A DNA stretch of 64,000 nucleotides, taken from NCBI GenBank assembly GCA_002300355.1, contig NSGV01000001.1, forward strand, positions 2,294,001-2,358,000, written 5' to 3'. Within the stretch, counting starts at the first letter, position 1. Every line of letters begins with the position of its first letter. This stretch comes from Streptomyces sp. TLI_235 (GTDB lineage: Bacteria; Actinomycetota; Actinomycetes; Streptomycetales; Streptomycetaceae). The notes beneath the pieces are model-generated. The model saw only the letters and a program-made list of their open reading frames with translations, did no database searches and had not been told where the DNA came from. Position numbers and translations under genes: made by a program. Below are positions 44,235 to 52,426 of the stretch, in pieces.

Positions 44235-47200
44235 GTGCAGGCACGGGTGTCGGTGGCCGCCGGGCGGCGGCTGAGGCAGCAGCTGGATCACAGCGCTGCG
44301 CTGCGCGAACTCCTGTACCACCCGGCCGCGCTGACGGCGCGCCGGACGGCCGCCCGCACGGCCCGCCAACTGGCGCCCCGCGCCGCGGACCGCTTCATCG
44401 CCGACATCAAGGGCACCGAGCCGCTACTCGCCTCCGTCCGCGCCGAGCGGCGCACCCCCGCCGGCCGCCGCCGCAGCGCCCTGCAGCTGGCCGCGACGCT
44501 GTCGGCCGCCGCCGTGGTCGGCGGCCTGCTGGCCGGGCCGGCCGCGGTCGCCGCCCCGACGATCGGCGACCGCACGGTCACCAGCGCCCCGGTCACCCCG
44601 CTCGGCTCGATCACCGAGCCGCAGGTCTACCCGCGCCCGCAGCAGCTGCAGGCCGGCGGCAGCGCGGTGTCGGTGCCGGACACCGTCGGCCTGGTCGCGC
44701 CGCGCCACGCCGACGGCCCCGCGCTGGCCGTCGTCCGGCAGGTGCTGGGCGCCGCCGGCGCCGCCGACATCGTGGAGGCCGACCCGGCCGCCTCCCCCGC
44801 CGCCGGCTCGCTGGTGGTGTACGTGGGCGGCCCGCAGGAGGGCGCCGGCGGCGACGCCGACCAGGTGCTGCGCCGGCTGGCCGCGGCCGCCGGGCGGGCC
44901 GCCTCCGACGTGTCCGTCGCCGGGCTGCCGGCCGGCGGGTACGTGCTCGCGGCCGGGCAGCTGCCCGCGGCGGGCGGCGGCACGTACGGTGCGGTGGTGC
45001 TGGCGGGTGCCGACGCGACCGGCACCTTCTACGCCGCGCAGAGCCTGCGGCAGCTGCTCGCCCCGATCGAGGCCGGCCAGGGCCAGGGCCCGGCCGAGGC
45101 CGGCCGGGGCTTCCCCGGGATCGTCCTGCGGGACTGGCCGACCGGCTCGCCCGTCCGCGGCACCGCCGAGTCCTTCTACGGCACCCCGTGGACCACCGCC
45201 GAGCGCTTGGAGCAGCTGGACTTCCTCGGCCGCACCAAGCAGAACTTCTTCCTGTACGCGCCCGGCGCCGACCCGTACCGGACCTCCCGCTGGCGCGAGG
45301 CGTACCCGCAGGCACAGCAGGAGTCGCTGCGCAGGCTGGCCGAGCGGGCCCGGGACAACCACGTGGTGCTCGGCTACTCGATCGACCCCGGGCAGTCCTT
45401 CTGCTACAGCTCGGGCAAGGACGTGGACGCGCTGGTCGCCAAGCTGGACGGGCTGCGCCGGCTCGGCTTCGGCGCCTTCCAGCTGCAGTTCCTGGACGTC
45501 AGCTACGACGAGTGGCACTGCCCGGGCGACCGCCGCAGCTACGGCACCGGTCCGGCGGCGGCCGCGAAGGCGCAGGCGGAGCTGGTCGCCCAGGTGCAGC
45601 GGCGGCTGATCGCCGCCCACCCGGAGCTGGCGCCGCTGACGGTCGTGCCGACGGAGTACCAGAAGCAGAGCGCGACGCCGTACCGGAAGGCGCTGGCGGC
45701 GGCGCTGCCGGCGGGCGTCCAGGTGGTGTGGAGCGGCGGCGCGGTGATCGCGCCGAAGGTGACCGGCGACCAGCTCGCCGAGACGGCGGCGCTGTTCGAC
45801 CGCCCGCTCGTCACCATGGACAACTACCCGGTGAACGACTCCACGCCGGACCGGCTGTTCCTGGGCGGCTACACCAACCGCGACCCGGCGGTGGCGACCC
45901 GTTCGGCGGCGCTGCTGACGGCGGCGATGGCGCAGCCGGTGGCCTCCCGGCTGCCGCTGGCGACCGCCGCCGACTTCGGCTGGAAGCCCGAGGGCTACCG
46001 GGCCGCGGACTCGCTGAAGGCCGCGGTGCACGCGATGACCGGCGGCGGCGCCCCCGCCGAGTCGGCGCTGACGGCGCTGGCCGCGAACAGCGCCTCCTCG
46101 CCGCTGGACAACCAGGAGTCCGGCTATCTGGCGCCGCTGATGGAGCGTTTCTGGGCGGCGCTGGAGCCGTCCTCGGGCGGTGCCTCGGACCCGGCGGCGC
46201 TGCAGGCGGCGGCCGCGCCGCTGCAGGCGGCCTTCACCACCATGGCGGGGGCGCCGCAGTCGCTGGCCGGCGAGGCGGTGGCGCAGGACGCCGGGCCGTG
46301 GCTGGTGCGGCTGGCCACCTACGGGCAGGCCGGGCAGGCGGCGGTCGCGATGCTGCTGGCGCAGCGCGGCGGCGACGGCAGCGCGGCCTGGCAGGCCCGG
46401 GTGGATCTGCGGCAGCTGCGGGAGCGGCTGGCGCAGGGCTCGGTGACGGTCGGCGCCGGGGTGCTGGACCCGTTCCTGGAGCGGGCGCTGAAGGACGCCG
46501 ACACCTGGGCCGGTGTGGACGCCGCCGCGGGCACGCCGACCACGACGCTCGGCACGGCGAACGACCACGGCCCGGCGCTGATGACGGACGGCGCCGCGGA
46601 CACGTTCTACTGGAGCTCCGCCCCGCCGCAGGCCGGGGACGCGATCGGGCTGGATCTCGGCAACGGCCGGCCGCTGGGCCGGGTCACCGTGCTGATGGGT
46701 TCCTGGGGCGACGGCCCGGACGCGGCGACCGCCGCCGACGACTACCTGCGCGACGGGGTGCTGGAGTACTCGACGGGCAGCGGCTGGCGGCAGCTGGCGG
46801 TGGTGCACGGCCAGAAGAGCGTCTCGGTGACCGCTCCGGCGGGTGTGGTGGCGAAGGCGGTACGGCTGCGCGCCCGGACGGGGCAGAAGACCGCGGTGGC
46901 CGTCCGGGAGTTCTCGGTGGCGGCGCCGGACGACACGCCCGCGGTGGTGACCGGCCCGGCCGCGGCGCCGGGCTCCTCGCCGGACGCGGTTTTGGACGGC
47001 GACCCGGACACCGCGTTCCGGGCCGCGGACGCCCCGACGGCGGCCTCGGCGCCGCTCACGGTGGAGCTGGGCACGGCCCGGCCGCTGGACCGGGTGACGG
47101 TGCTGACCGACCCGACGGTGCAGGCGGTGGCGACGGTCGCGGTGCGCGGCACGGACGGCCTGTGGACGGCGATCGGCACGCTGCACCCGGGCTACAACGA

Positions 47201-48029
47201 GCTGCCGGCGGGCGGCCGGCCGGCCGACGCGATCCGGCTGGTCTGGGCGCCGGGCTGGCAGCCGCCGGTGGTCAACCAGATCGTGCCCTGGTACGCGGAC
47301 ACCCCGGCGGCGCGCCTCAGCCTGTCGGACGCGACGCTGGACGTGGTGACCGGTCAGGCCGTGCCGCAGGTGACGAAGGCGGTGCTGGAGACGGGCCGCC
47401 CGGAGGGCACCAGCGGCGAGCTGAAGGTGGAGGTGCCGGCGGTCGCCAAGGGGCTGACCGTCACCCAGGGCACCGCGGTGGCGGTGCCGCGCGGCGGCCG
47501 GGTGGGGGTGCCGCTGCAGGTGGTGGCGGCGGCCGGGACGCCGTCGGGCACCTACCGGCTGCCGGTGACGTTCACCGCGGGCACGCTGACCGTCCGGCAG
47601 GACCTGCTGGTGCACGTGGTGCCGCCGGCCGGCGGGCCGGACCTGGCGCGCGCGGCGACCGCCAGTTCCTCGGCGGACGAGACGCCGGCCTTCCCGGCGG
47701 CGAACATCAACGACGGCGACCCGCGGAGCCGCTGGTCCTCGCCGGCGACGGACGGTGCCTGGGTGCAGCTGGAGCTGCCGCAGGCGGCGCGGCTGGGCTC
47801 GGCGGTGCTGCACTGGCAGGACGCGCACGCGGCCGCGTACAAGGTGCAGACCTCGGCGGACGGGGTGCACTGGACGACGGTGGCGACCGTGGAGGACGGC
47901 GCGGGCGGGGTGGAGACGGTGCGCTTCGACGCGCCGGACACGCGGTTCCTGCGGGTGCAGGGCGTGACCCGGGCGACGAAGTACGGCTACTCGCTGTGGG
48001 GGGTCGAGCTGTACGCCGTCACCGGCTGA
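44235..48029 (+). CDS. Large secreted GH84-like (beta-N-acetylglucosaminidase) protein with discoidin domain
   Basis: This 1264-residue protein has an unusual basic, helical leader of about 80 residues before a hydrophobic export segment (81-107). A GH20b-like region (about 125-285) follows, then a GH84-type barrel (about 310-570). The barrel shows AESFYGTPWTTAERLEQLDFLG and the catalytic region FLDVSYDEWHC (419-429). GH84 hydrolases use adjacent Asp-Asp; here the first is Leu420, the second Asp421. Two beta-rich discoidin-like regions (about 770-1020) and a clear F5/8 type C domain (from about 1136, ending in WGVELYAV) follow. The GTG has GGAGGAGG 4 bases upstream. It overlaps the convergent HAD gene by 11 bp. 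It probably acts on surface or extracellular glycans. Confidence 0.85.
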   Translation: MQARVSVAAGRRLRQQLDHSAALRELLYHPAALTARRTAARTARQLAPRAADRFIADIKGTEPLLASVRAERRTPAGRRRSALQLAATLSAAAVVGGLLAGPAAVAAPTIGDRTVTSAPVTPLGSITEPQVYPRPQQLQAGGSAVSVPDTVGLVAPRHADGPALAVVRQVLGAAGAADIVEADPAASPAAGSLVVYVGGPQEGAGGDADQVLRRLAAAAGRAASDVSVAGLPAGGYVLAAGQLPAAGGGTYGAVVLAGADATGTFYAAQSLRQLLAPIEAGQGQGPAEAGRGFPGIVLRDWPTGSPVRGTAESFYGTPWTTAERLEQLDFLGRTKQNFFLYAPGADPYRTSRWREAYPQAQQESLRRLAERARDNHVVLGYSIDPGQSFCYSSGKDVDALVAKLDGLRRLGFGAFQLQFLDVSYDEWHCPGDRRSYGTGPAAAAKAQAELVAQVQRRLIAAHPELAPLTVVPTEYQKQSATPYRKALAAALPAGVQVVWSGGAVIAPKVTGDQLAETAALFDRPLVTMDNYPVNDSTPDRLFLGGYTNRDPAVATRSAALLTAAMAQPVASRLPLATAADFGWKPEGYRAADSLKAAVHAMTGGGAPAESALTALAANSASSPLDNQESGYLAPLMERFWAALEPSSGGASDPAALQAAAAPLQAAFTTMAGAPQSLAGEAVAQDAGPWLVRLATYGQAGQAAVAMLLAQRGGDGSAAWQARVDLRQLRERLAQGSVTVGAGVLDPFLERALKDADTWAGVDAAAGTPTTTLGTANDHGPALMTDGAADTFYWSSAPPQAGDAIGLDLGNGRPLGRVTVLMGSWGDGPDAATAADDYLRDGVLEYSTGSGWRQLAVVHGQKSVSVTAPAGVVAKAVRLRARTGQKTAVAVREFSVAAPDDTPAVVTGPAAAPGSSPDAVLDGDPDTAFRAADAPTAASAPLTVELGTARPLDRVTVLTDPTVQAVATVAVRGTDGLWTAIGTLHPGYNELPAGGRPADAIRLVWAPGWQPPVVNQIVPWYADTPAARLSLSDATLDVVTGQAVPQVTKAVLETGRPEGTSGELKVEVPAVAKGLTVTQGTAVAVPRGGRVGVPLQVVAAAGTPSGTYRLPVTFTAGTLTVRQDLLVHVVPPAGGPDLARAATASSSADETPAFPAANINDGDPRSRWSSPATDGAWVQLELPQAARLGSAVLHWQDAHAAAYKVQTSADGVHWTTVATVEDGAGGVETVRFDAPDTRFLRVQGVTRATKYGYSLWGVELYAVTG

Positions 48030-48693
48030 GCAGCAGCTCCACCAGCGCGGTCAGCGAGGTGAGGGCGCCGGGGGTGCGGCCGGTCCGGTCGAGCAGCCGG
48101 GCCTGCAGGCCGGCGGCGCGGGGGCCCTCGACGTCCTCGACGGGGTGGTCGCCGACGTGCAGGACGCGGGCGGGCTCTACGCCGAGCCGCTCGGCGGTGA
48201 GCAGGTAGATCGCCGGGTCCGGTTTGGAGCGGCCGCAGTCGACGGCGCGGACGACGGCGCTGAAGTACGGGTCGAGGCCCGTCCAGGAGAGTTCGGCGTT
48301 GCCGTTGGTGGTCAGCGCGAGCGGCAGCCGGCCGGAGAGCCGGGCGACCACCGCGCCGACCTCGGGGAAGAGCCGGGTGGTGCTGGCGCGGACGGCCATG
48401 AAGGCCGTGAACATCCGGTCGGCGAGTTCCGGGCGGTCGGGGGCGCGACGGCGGACGGCCTCGGCGAAGGCGGCCCGGCGCAGTTCGGGCAGGGTGGCGC
48501 CGGGCAGGTCGGCGGCGACCTCCTCACGGATCCGCTGCAGCCAGTCGACCGGGACGGGCGGCCCGCCGAGTTCCGCGCCGAGCAGTTCGGCGGCGCGGGC
48601 GATCGCCGGCCGGAAGGAGGCGGCGAAGTCCCAGAGGGTGTCGTCGCCGTCGAAGGAGAGGGCGGCGACGTCGGGGCGGTGCGCGGTCGGCAC
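48019..48693 (-). CDS. HAD-superfamily hydrolase
   Basis: This 224-residue phosphatase-like protein has HAD motif I SFDGDDTLWDF (nucleophile Asp and second Asp), motif II LTTNGN, motif III with Lys in GRSKPDPAIY, and motif IV HVGDHPVEDVEG. It has the helical cap expected of subfamily I (about 20-90). The GTG at 48693 has GGGAG 8 bases upstream; a longer reading to 48873 would add 60 Arg/Pro-rich residues and is not favoured. It overlaps the GH84-like gene tail-to-tail. Substrate unknown. Confidence 0.86.
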   Translation of the reverse strand: MPTAHRPDVAALSFDGDDTLWDFAASFRPAIARAAELLGAELGGPPVPVDWLQRIREEVAADLPGATLPELRRAAFAEAVRRRAPDRPELADRMFTAFMAVRASTTRLFPEVGAVVARLSGRLPLALTTNGNAELSWTGLDPYFSAVVRAVDCGRSKPDPAIYLLTAERLGVEPARVLHVGDHPVEDVEGPRAAGLQARLLDRTGRTPGALTSLTALVELLLSR

Positions 48694-48802
48694 GGTACGG
48701 GCTCCCGGGTGGAGGCGGACGGCGGGCCGCCGACGCTCCCGCTGCGGGGTGCGCCGGCGGCCCATGAGGCGTACCGAAGTGTGACGGGCAGGCCCTTGTC
48801 TG

Positions 48803-49420
48803 TCAGGCGGAGAGCGGTTCGGGCTCTCCGCGGCGGGTCGGGTGGGTCCGGACGGCCGGAGCCGGGAGCGCACCCGCGTGGTCGGTATGGTCGTGGTGCT
48901 CGTACTCGCGGAACTGGTCGAGGCCGCCGAACGGCTCCAGGTAGGGCCGCCAGCGCGGGTCCTTGATCCCGGTGCCGATGACGCGCCAGGCCAGGCCGCT
49001 GGGCGGAGCCGGCTGACGCTTCATGCGCCAGCCGAGTTCGGTGAGGTGCCGGTCGGCCTTGGTGTGGTTGCAGCGGCGGCAGGCCGCCACCACGTTGTCC
49101 CACCGGTGCTGGCCGCCCCGGCTGCGCGGAATGACGTGGTCGACGCTGGTCGCGGCGGCCCCGCAGTAGACGCAGCGCCCGTGGTCGCGGGCGAACAGGG
49201 CACGGCGGGTGAGCGGGACGGGCCCGCGGAACGGGACCCGCACGAAGCGGGTCAGACGGACGACGGACGGGGCCGTCATGGTGGTGGTGGCGCTGTGCAG
49301 TGTGGTTCCGGAGTCCTCCAGGCTGATTGCCTTGTGGTTGAGGACCAGGATGAGGGCGCGCCGGGTGGAGACCACTCCGAGTGGCTCGTACGACGCGTTG
49401 AGGACCAGGACATGCGGCAC
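48803..49420 (-). CDS. HNH endonuclease
   Basis: This 205-residue protein carries an HNH nuclease centre. It has zinc pairs CVYC and CRRC, the catalytic segment TSVDHVIPRSRGGQHRWDNVVAAC, and CNHTKADR. The N-terminal strand VLVLNASYEPLGVVSTRRAL is the usual beginning of this widespread actinobacterial family. The GTG at 49420 was chosen because AAGGAGG lies 5 bases upstream; the open frame continues to 49816 but is Arg/Pro/Gly-rich without a ribosome site. The family is generally a house-keeping HNH protein of unknown role, not a homing enzyme. Confidence 0.9.
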   Translation of the reverse strand: MPHVLVLNASYEPLGVVSTRRALILVLNHKAISLEDSGTTLHSATTTMTAPSVVRLTRFVRVPFRGPVPLTRRALFARDHGRCVYCGAAATSVDHVIPRSRGGQHRWDNVVAACRRCNHTKADRHLTELGWRMKRQPAPPSGLAWRVIGTGIKDPRWRPYLEPFGGLDQFREYEHHDHTDHAGALPAPAVRTHPTRRGEPEPLSA

Positions 49421-49759
49421 GGATGCCTCCTTGGACGCCTGCGGCGCGTGGCTCGCGCCGGGACGAGCGGGTGATCGCATTTGCGGCGCGATCTCCCCCA
49501 GTGTCGCCTTACGCCTTCGTACGGCGCCACCACTCCTGTGTAACGGACCGGATGTGGAATCCGTCATAGGCGGTATGCCCGCGTGCCGGGCGCGCTGCAC
49601 GCGTCGTCGCCGGTGAGGGGGTGTGTGCGGGGGCGGGGGCGGGCTGACGGGCCGTCCGGGGGCGGGCCCGGGGGCCGCTAGGGTTGGACGGGACGGTCCG
49701 CCAGCCGGGCCGTGCCGGCGCCCGCGCCGGCCGTACCCAGCACCACGGAAGGCCCGCAC
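49421..49759. other. 339-bp divergent region between HNH and MscS genes, with G-run
   Basis: The left half is the HNH leader. At 49617-49643 four G-runs (lengths 5, 5, 5 and 3, loops 7, 1 and 1) could fold as a G-quadruplex on the plus strand. A hairpin-like GGGCCCGGGGGCC area follows near 49664. The MscS ribosome site GGAAGG is at 49747-49752. No other gene is seen. Confidence 0.5.
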
Positions 49760-50875
49760 GTGTTCCGGTCCGGTGTCACCGGCCTCCTGGCCGAAGCCAC
49801 CCCTTCGCCCGCCCAACCCACCCTCGACCTCAAGCTGCCGACCAGCACGGACGACGTGACGGCCTCCACCAAGCAGGCCGCGAGCTGGCTCGACCAGAAC
49901 TGGCAGAGCTGGGTCGAGGGCGGTGTGCGGATCGTCTTCATCGTGGTCCTCGCGCTGGTGCTGCGCGCGGTCGTCCGCAAGCTGATAACCCAGCTGGTGT
50001 CGCGGATGGGCCGGCCCTCGGAGGACGAGGACGAGATGATGGGCCGCCTCGGCGGCCTGCTGGCGAACAGCGGGGTGGTGAACACCGAGCGCCGCCAGCA
50101 GCGGTCGGAGGCGATCGGCTCGGTGCTGCGCAGCGTGGCGTCGTTCACCATCCTCGGCACGGCGGCGCTGATGGTGCTGGCGGCGCTCGGGGTGAACCTG
50201 GCGCCGCTGCTGGCGAGTGCCGGTGTGGCCGGTGTGGCGATCGGTTTCGGCGCACGGAACCTGGTGACGGACTTCCTGTCCGGGGTCTTCATGATCATGG
50301 AGGACCAGTACGGCGTCGGGGACGAGATCGACACCGGGGTGGCCACCGGCACGGTGCTGGAGGTCGGCCTGCGGGTGACCAAGCTGCGCGGTGTGGGCGG
50401 CGAGATCTGGTACATCCGCAACGGCGAGGTGAAGCGGATCGCCAACATGAGCCAGGGCTGGGGCACCGCCACGGTGGACGTCCAGGTCGGCTACAAGGAG
50501 GACCTCCTCCGGGTCGAGGCGTTGATCACCGAGGCGGCCGAGCAGCTGTCCAAGGAGACCCCGTACGACGAGCTGATCTGGGGCCGGGCCAAGGTGCTGG
50601 GCGTGGACTCGGTGGCGACCGACTCGCTGGTGCTGAAGGTCGAGGCGCGGACGACGCCGGGCAAGGCGGCGCAGGTCGCGCGGGCGCTGCGGCAGCGTGT
50701 GAAGCAGGCCTTCGACGAGGCCGGGGTGAAGCTCAAGGAGGAGGCGGTGACGGCGTCGGCGACGCCGGCCGCGGCCGTCCCGGTCGCGGAGATCGCGGCG
50801 CCCTCGGCGCTGTCGGACCCGCTGTCGCCGCAGTCCGCCGCGGTGAAGCCGATCCCGGCGCAGCCGGTGGAGTAG
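49760..50875 (+). CDS. MscS-family mechanosensitive ion channel
   Basis: This 371-residue channel probably relieves osmotic pressure. It has an N-terminal helix (about 55-75; VRIVFIVVLALVLRAVV), further helices at about 130-150, and the pore-lining TM3 motif ASAGVAGVAIGFGARNLVTDFLSGVFMIMEDQYGVGDEI. The cytoplasmic beta-domain follows (VLEVGLRVTKLRGVGGEIWYIRNGEVKRI). The C-terminus is a Pro/Ala-rich tail. The GTG at 49760 has GGAAGG 7 bases upstream; a start at 49712 is possible. It is followed by a terminator. Confidence 0.92.
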   Translation: MFRSGVTGLLAEATPSPAQPTLDLKLPTSTDDVTASTKQAASWLDQNWQSWVEGGVRIVFIVVLALVLRAVVRKLITQLVSRMGRPSEDEDEMMGRLGGLLANSGVVNTERRQQRSEAIGSVLRSVASFTILGTAALMVLAALGVNLAPLLASAGVAGVAIGFGARNLVTDFLSGVFMIMEDQYGVGDEIDTGVATGTVLEVGLRVTKLRGVGGEIWYIRNGEVKRIANMSQGWGTATVDVQVGYKEDLLRVEALITEAAEQLSKETPYDELIWGRAKVLGVDSVATDSLVLKVEARTTPGKAAQVARALRQRVKQAFDEAGVKLKEEAVTASATPAAAVPVAEIAAPSALSDPLSPQSAAVKPIPAQPVE

Positions 50876-50896
50876 CCGCCGCCGGCGCCTCGCAGC

Positions 50897-50929
50897 AGGG
50901 CCCCGTTCCCCGGGTGGGAGCGGGGCCCT
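50897..50929 (+). terminator. Hairpin after the MscS gene
   Basis: AGGGCCCCGTTCCC pairs with GGGAGCGGGGCCCT with one G-T pair, around a CGGGT loop, 22 bases after the stop. A short T-pair follows. Confidence 0.75.
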
Positions 50930-50964
50930 TCGCGTACCCGGGGTAACGCTTCGACATCAGGTCA

Positions 50965-51022
50965 TTGACACCTGCTCCGGCCGGGATCTACGGTCCTCTC
51001 GAAGCAATTGGAAACTTTCCTA
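50965..51022 (+). promoter_or_regulatory. Promoter and operator of the ROK/sugar operon
   Basis: TTGACA (50965-50970), an 18-base spacer and TACGGT (50989-50994) form a good promoter with a start near 51001. TTGGAAACTTTCCTA (51008-51022) is a near-palindrome (GGAAA-C-TTTCC with 5-bp perfect core) just after it, well placed for repression by the downstream ROK protein. Confidence 0.6.
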
Positions 51023-51089
51023 ACAGTTCACCGTGTCGCCTGCCGGACCCGCGGGTGACCCGGCCCCGCCCGCAGAGGAGGATCGAGCC

Positions 51090-52277
51090 GTGACCGACAC
51101 CACCCGACCCCCGCTCGCCGGCACCCCGAGCCTGCTCCGCGCGATCAACGACCGCGCCGCCCTGGAGCTGCTGCTCGCCAACGGCCCGCTCTCCAGAACC
51201 CAGATCGGCACCCTGACCGGCCTCTCCAAGCCCACCGCCTCCCAGCTGCTGACCCGGCTGGAGGCCGCCGGGCTGGTCGTCCCGGTCGGCACCACCGCGG
51301 GCGGCCCCGGGCCGAACGCGCAGCTGTACCAGGTCAACCCGGCCGCCGGCTACGTCGCCGGACTCGACGTCACCACCAGCCACGTGCGGATCGGCGTCGC
51401 CGACATCACCGGCACCACCCTCGCCGAGCACCAGGTCGCCACCCGGGGCTGGTCCGCGGCCGGCACCGTCGAGAAGGTCGGCGAGGCGGTCGCCGAGGCC
51501 GTCCGGCAGGCCGGACTCGCCCCCGGCAACCTCCACCAGATCGTCATCGGCGTGCCCGGCGCCCTCGACCCCGCCACCGGCAAGCTCCGCTACGCCTCCC
51601 ACCTGCCCGGCTGGCACTCCCCCCGGCTGCTCGACGACCTCGGGGCCGCGCTGGGCACCCCGTTCTCGATCGAGAACGACGTCAACCTGGCCGCCATCGC
51701 CGAGCAGGCCTTCGGCGCCGCGCACGGCTGCGAGGACTTCGTCCTGCTCTGGGCCGAGGAGGGCATCGGCGCCGCGATCGTCATCGCCGGCCGGCTGCAC
51801 CGCGGCTTCACCGGCGGCGCCGGCGAGGTCGGCTACATGCCGGTGCCGGGCGCCCCCGTCGTCCGCGACGTGCGGCGGCGCAACTCCGGCGGTTTCCAGG
51901 AGCTGGCCGGCGCCGACGCCGTGCTGGAGCTCGCCGCCGCGCACCGGCTCGCCGCGGCCACGGCCGAGGAGGCCGTCGTCCGCGCCCTGGAGACCCCCGG
52001 CGACGGCGACGCCTTCCTCGCGGAGCTCGCCGAGCGGATCGCCGTCGGCCTCGCCGTCATCGTCTCCGTCGTCGACCCCGAACTGCTGGTCCTCTCCGGT
52101 GGCATCCCCACCGCCGGCGGCGAGCGGCTGCGCGCCCTCGTCCAGGACTCGCTCGCGCTGATCTCCATACCCCGTCCCGAGGTGCGCCGCAGCGCCGTCC
52201 CGGGCTCCCCCGTCCTGCACGGCGCGCTCCAGCGCGCCCTGGCCACCGCCCGGGAAGCGGCCTTCACGACCCACTGA
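51090..52277 (+). CDS. ROK-family transcriptional regulator, first gene of sugar operon
   Basis: This 395-residue regulator has a winged helix (LSRTQIGTLTGLSKPTASQLLTRLEAAG, about 33-60) and a ROK domain (VAGLDVTTSHVRIGVADITG; IVIGVPGALDPATG; ENDVNLAAIAEQAFG; GFTGGAGEVGYM). After GGAGEVGYMPVPG, the place where most ROK proteins have CxCGxxGCxE is replaced by RRRNSGGFQEL, so the structural zinc site is lost. The GTG at 51090 has AGAGGAGGA about 7 bases upstream. It probably binds the dyad at 51008 and senses the transported sugar. Confidence 0.9.
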   Translation: MTDTTRPPLAGTPSLLRAINDRAALELLLANGPLSRTQIGTLTGLSKPTASQLLTRLEAAGLVVPVGTTAGGPGPNAQLYQVNPAAGYVAGLDVTTSHVRIGVADITGTTLAEHQVATRGWSAAGTVEKVGEAVAEAVRQAGLAPGNLHQIVIGVPGALDPATGKLRYASHLPGWHSPRLLDDLGAALGTPFSIENDVNLAAIAEQAFGAAHGCEDFVLLWAEEGIGAAIVIAGRLHRGFTGGAGEVGYMPVPGAPVVRDVRRRNSGGFQELAGADAVLELAAAHRLAAATAEEAVVRALETPGDGDAFLAELAERIAVGLAVIVSVVDPELLVLSGGIPTAGGERLRALVQDSLALISIPRPEVRRSAVPGSPVLHGALQRALATAREAAFTTH

Positions 52278-52426
52278 CCGCTGCCCCCGCCGACCCCGCT
52301 GACCCGCCGCCCCCGGCCGGCACCCCCGCCGGCCCCGCACCACCGTCACCACCGCCACGCAACCGTCTCCCGCGCACGGGCCGAGGGGCGATGCCCCCTG
52401 CCCGCGTACCCCCAGGAGGACCCGAA

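Noticed and set aside
48694..48873. Longer HAD protein starting at 48873
   Set aside because: The additional 60 residues are Arg/Pro-rich and a GGGAG ribosome site supports GTG 48693.
49421..49816. Longer HNH protein starting at 49816
   Set aside because: The additional residues lack family similarity, and a strong ribosome site (AAGGAGG) precedes the GTG at 49420.
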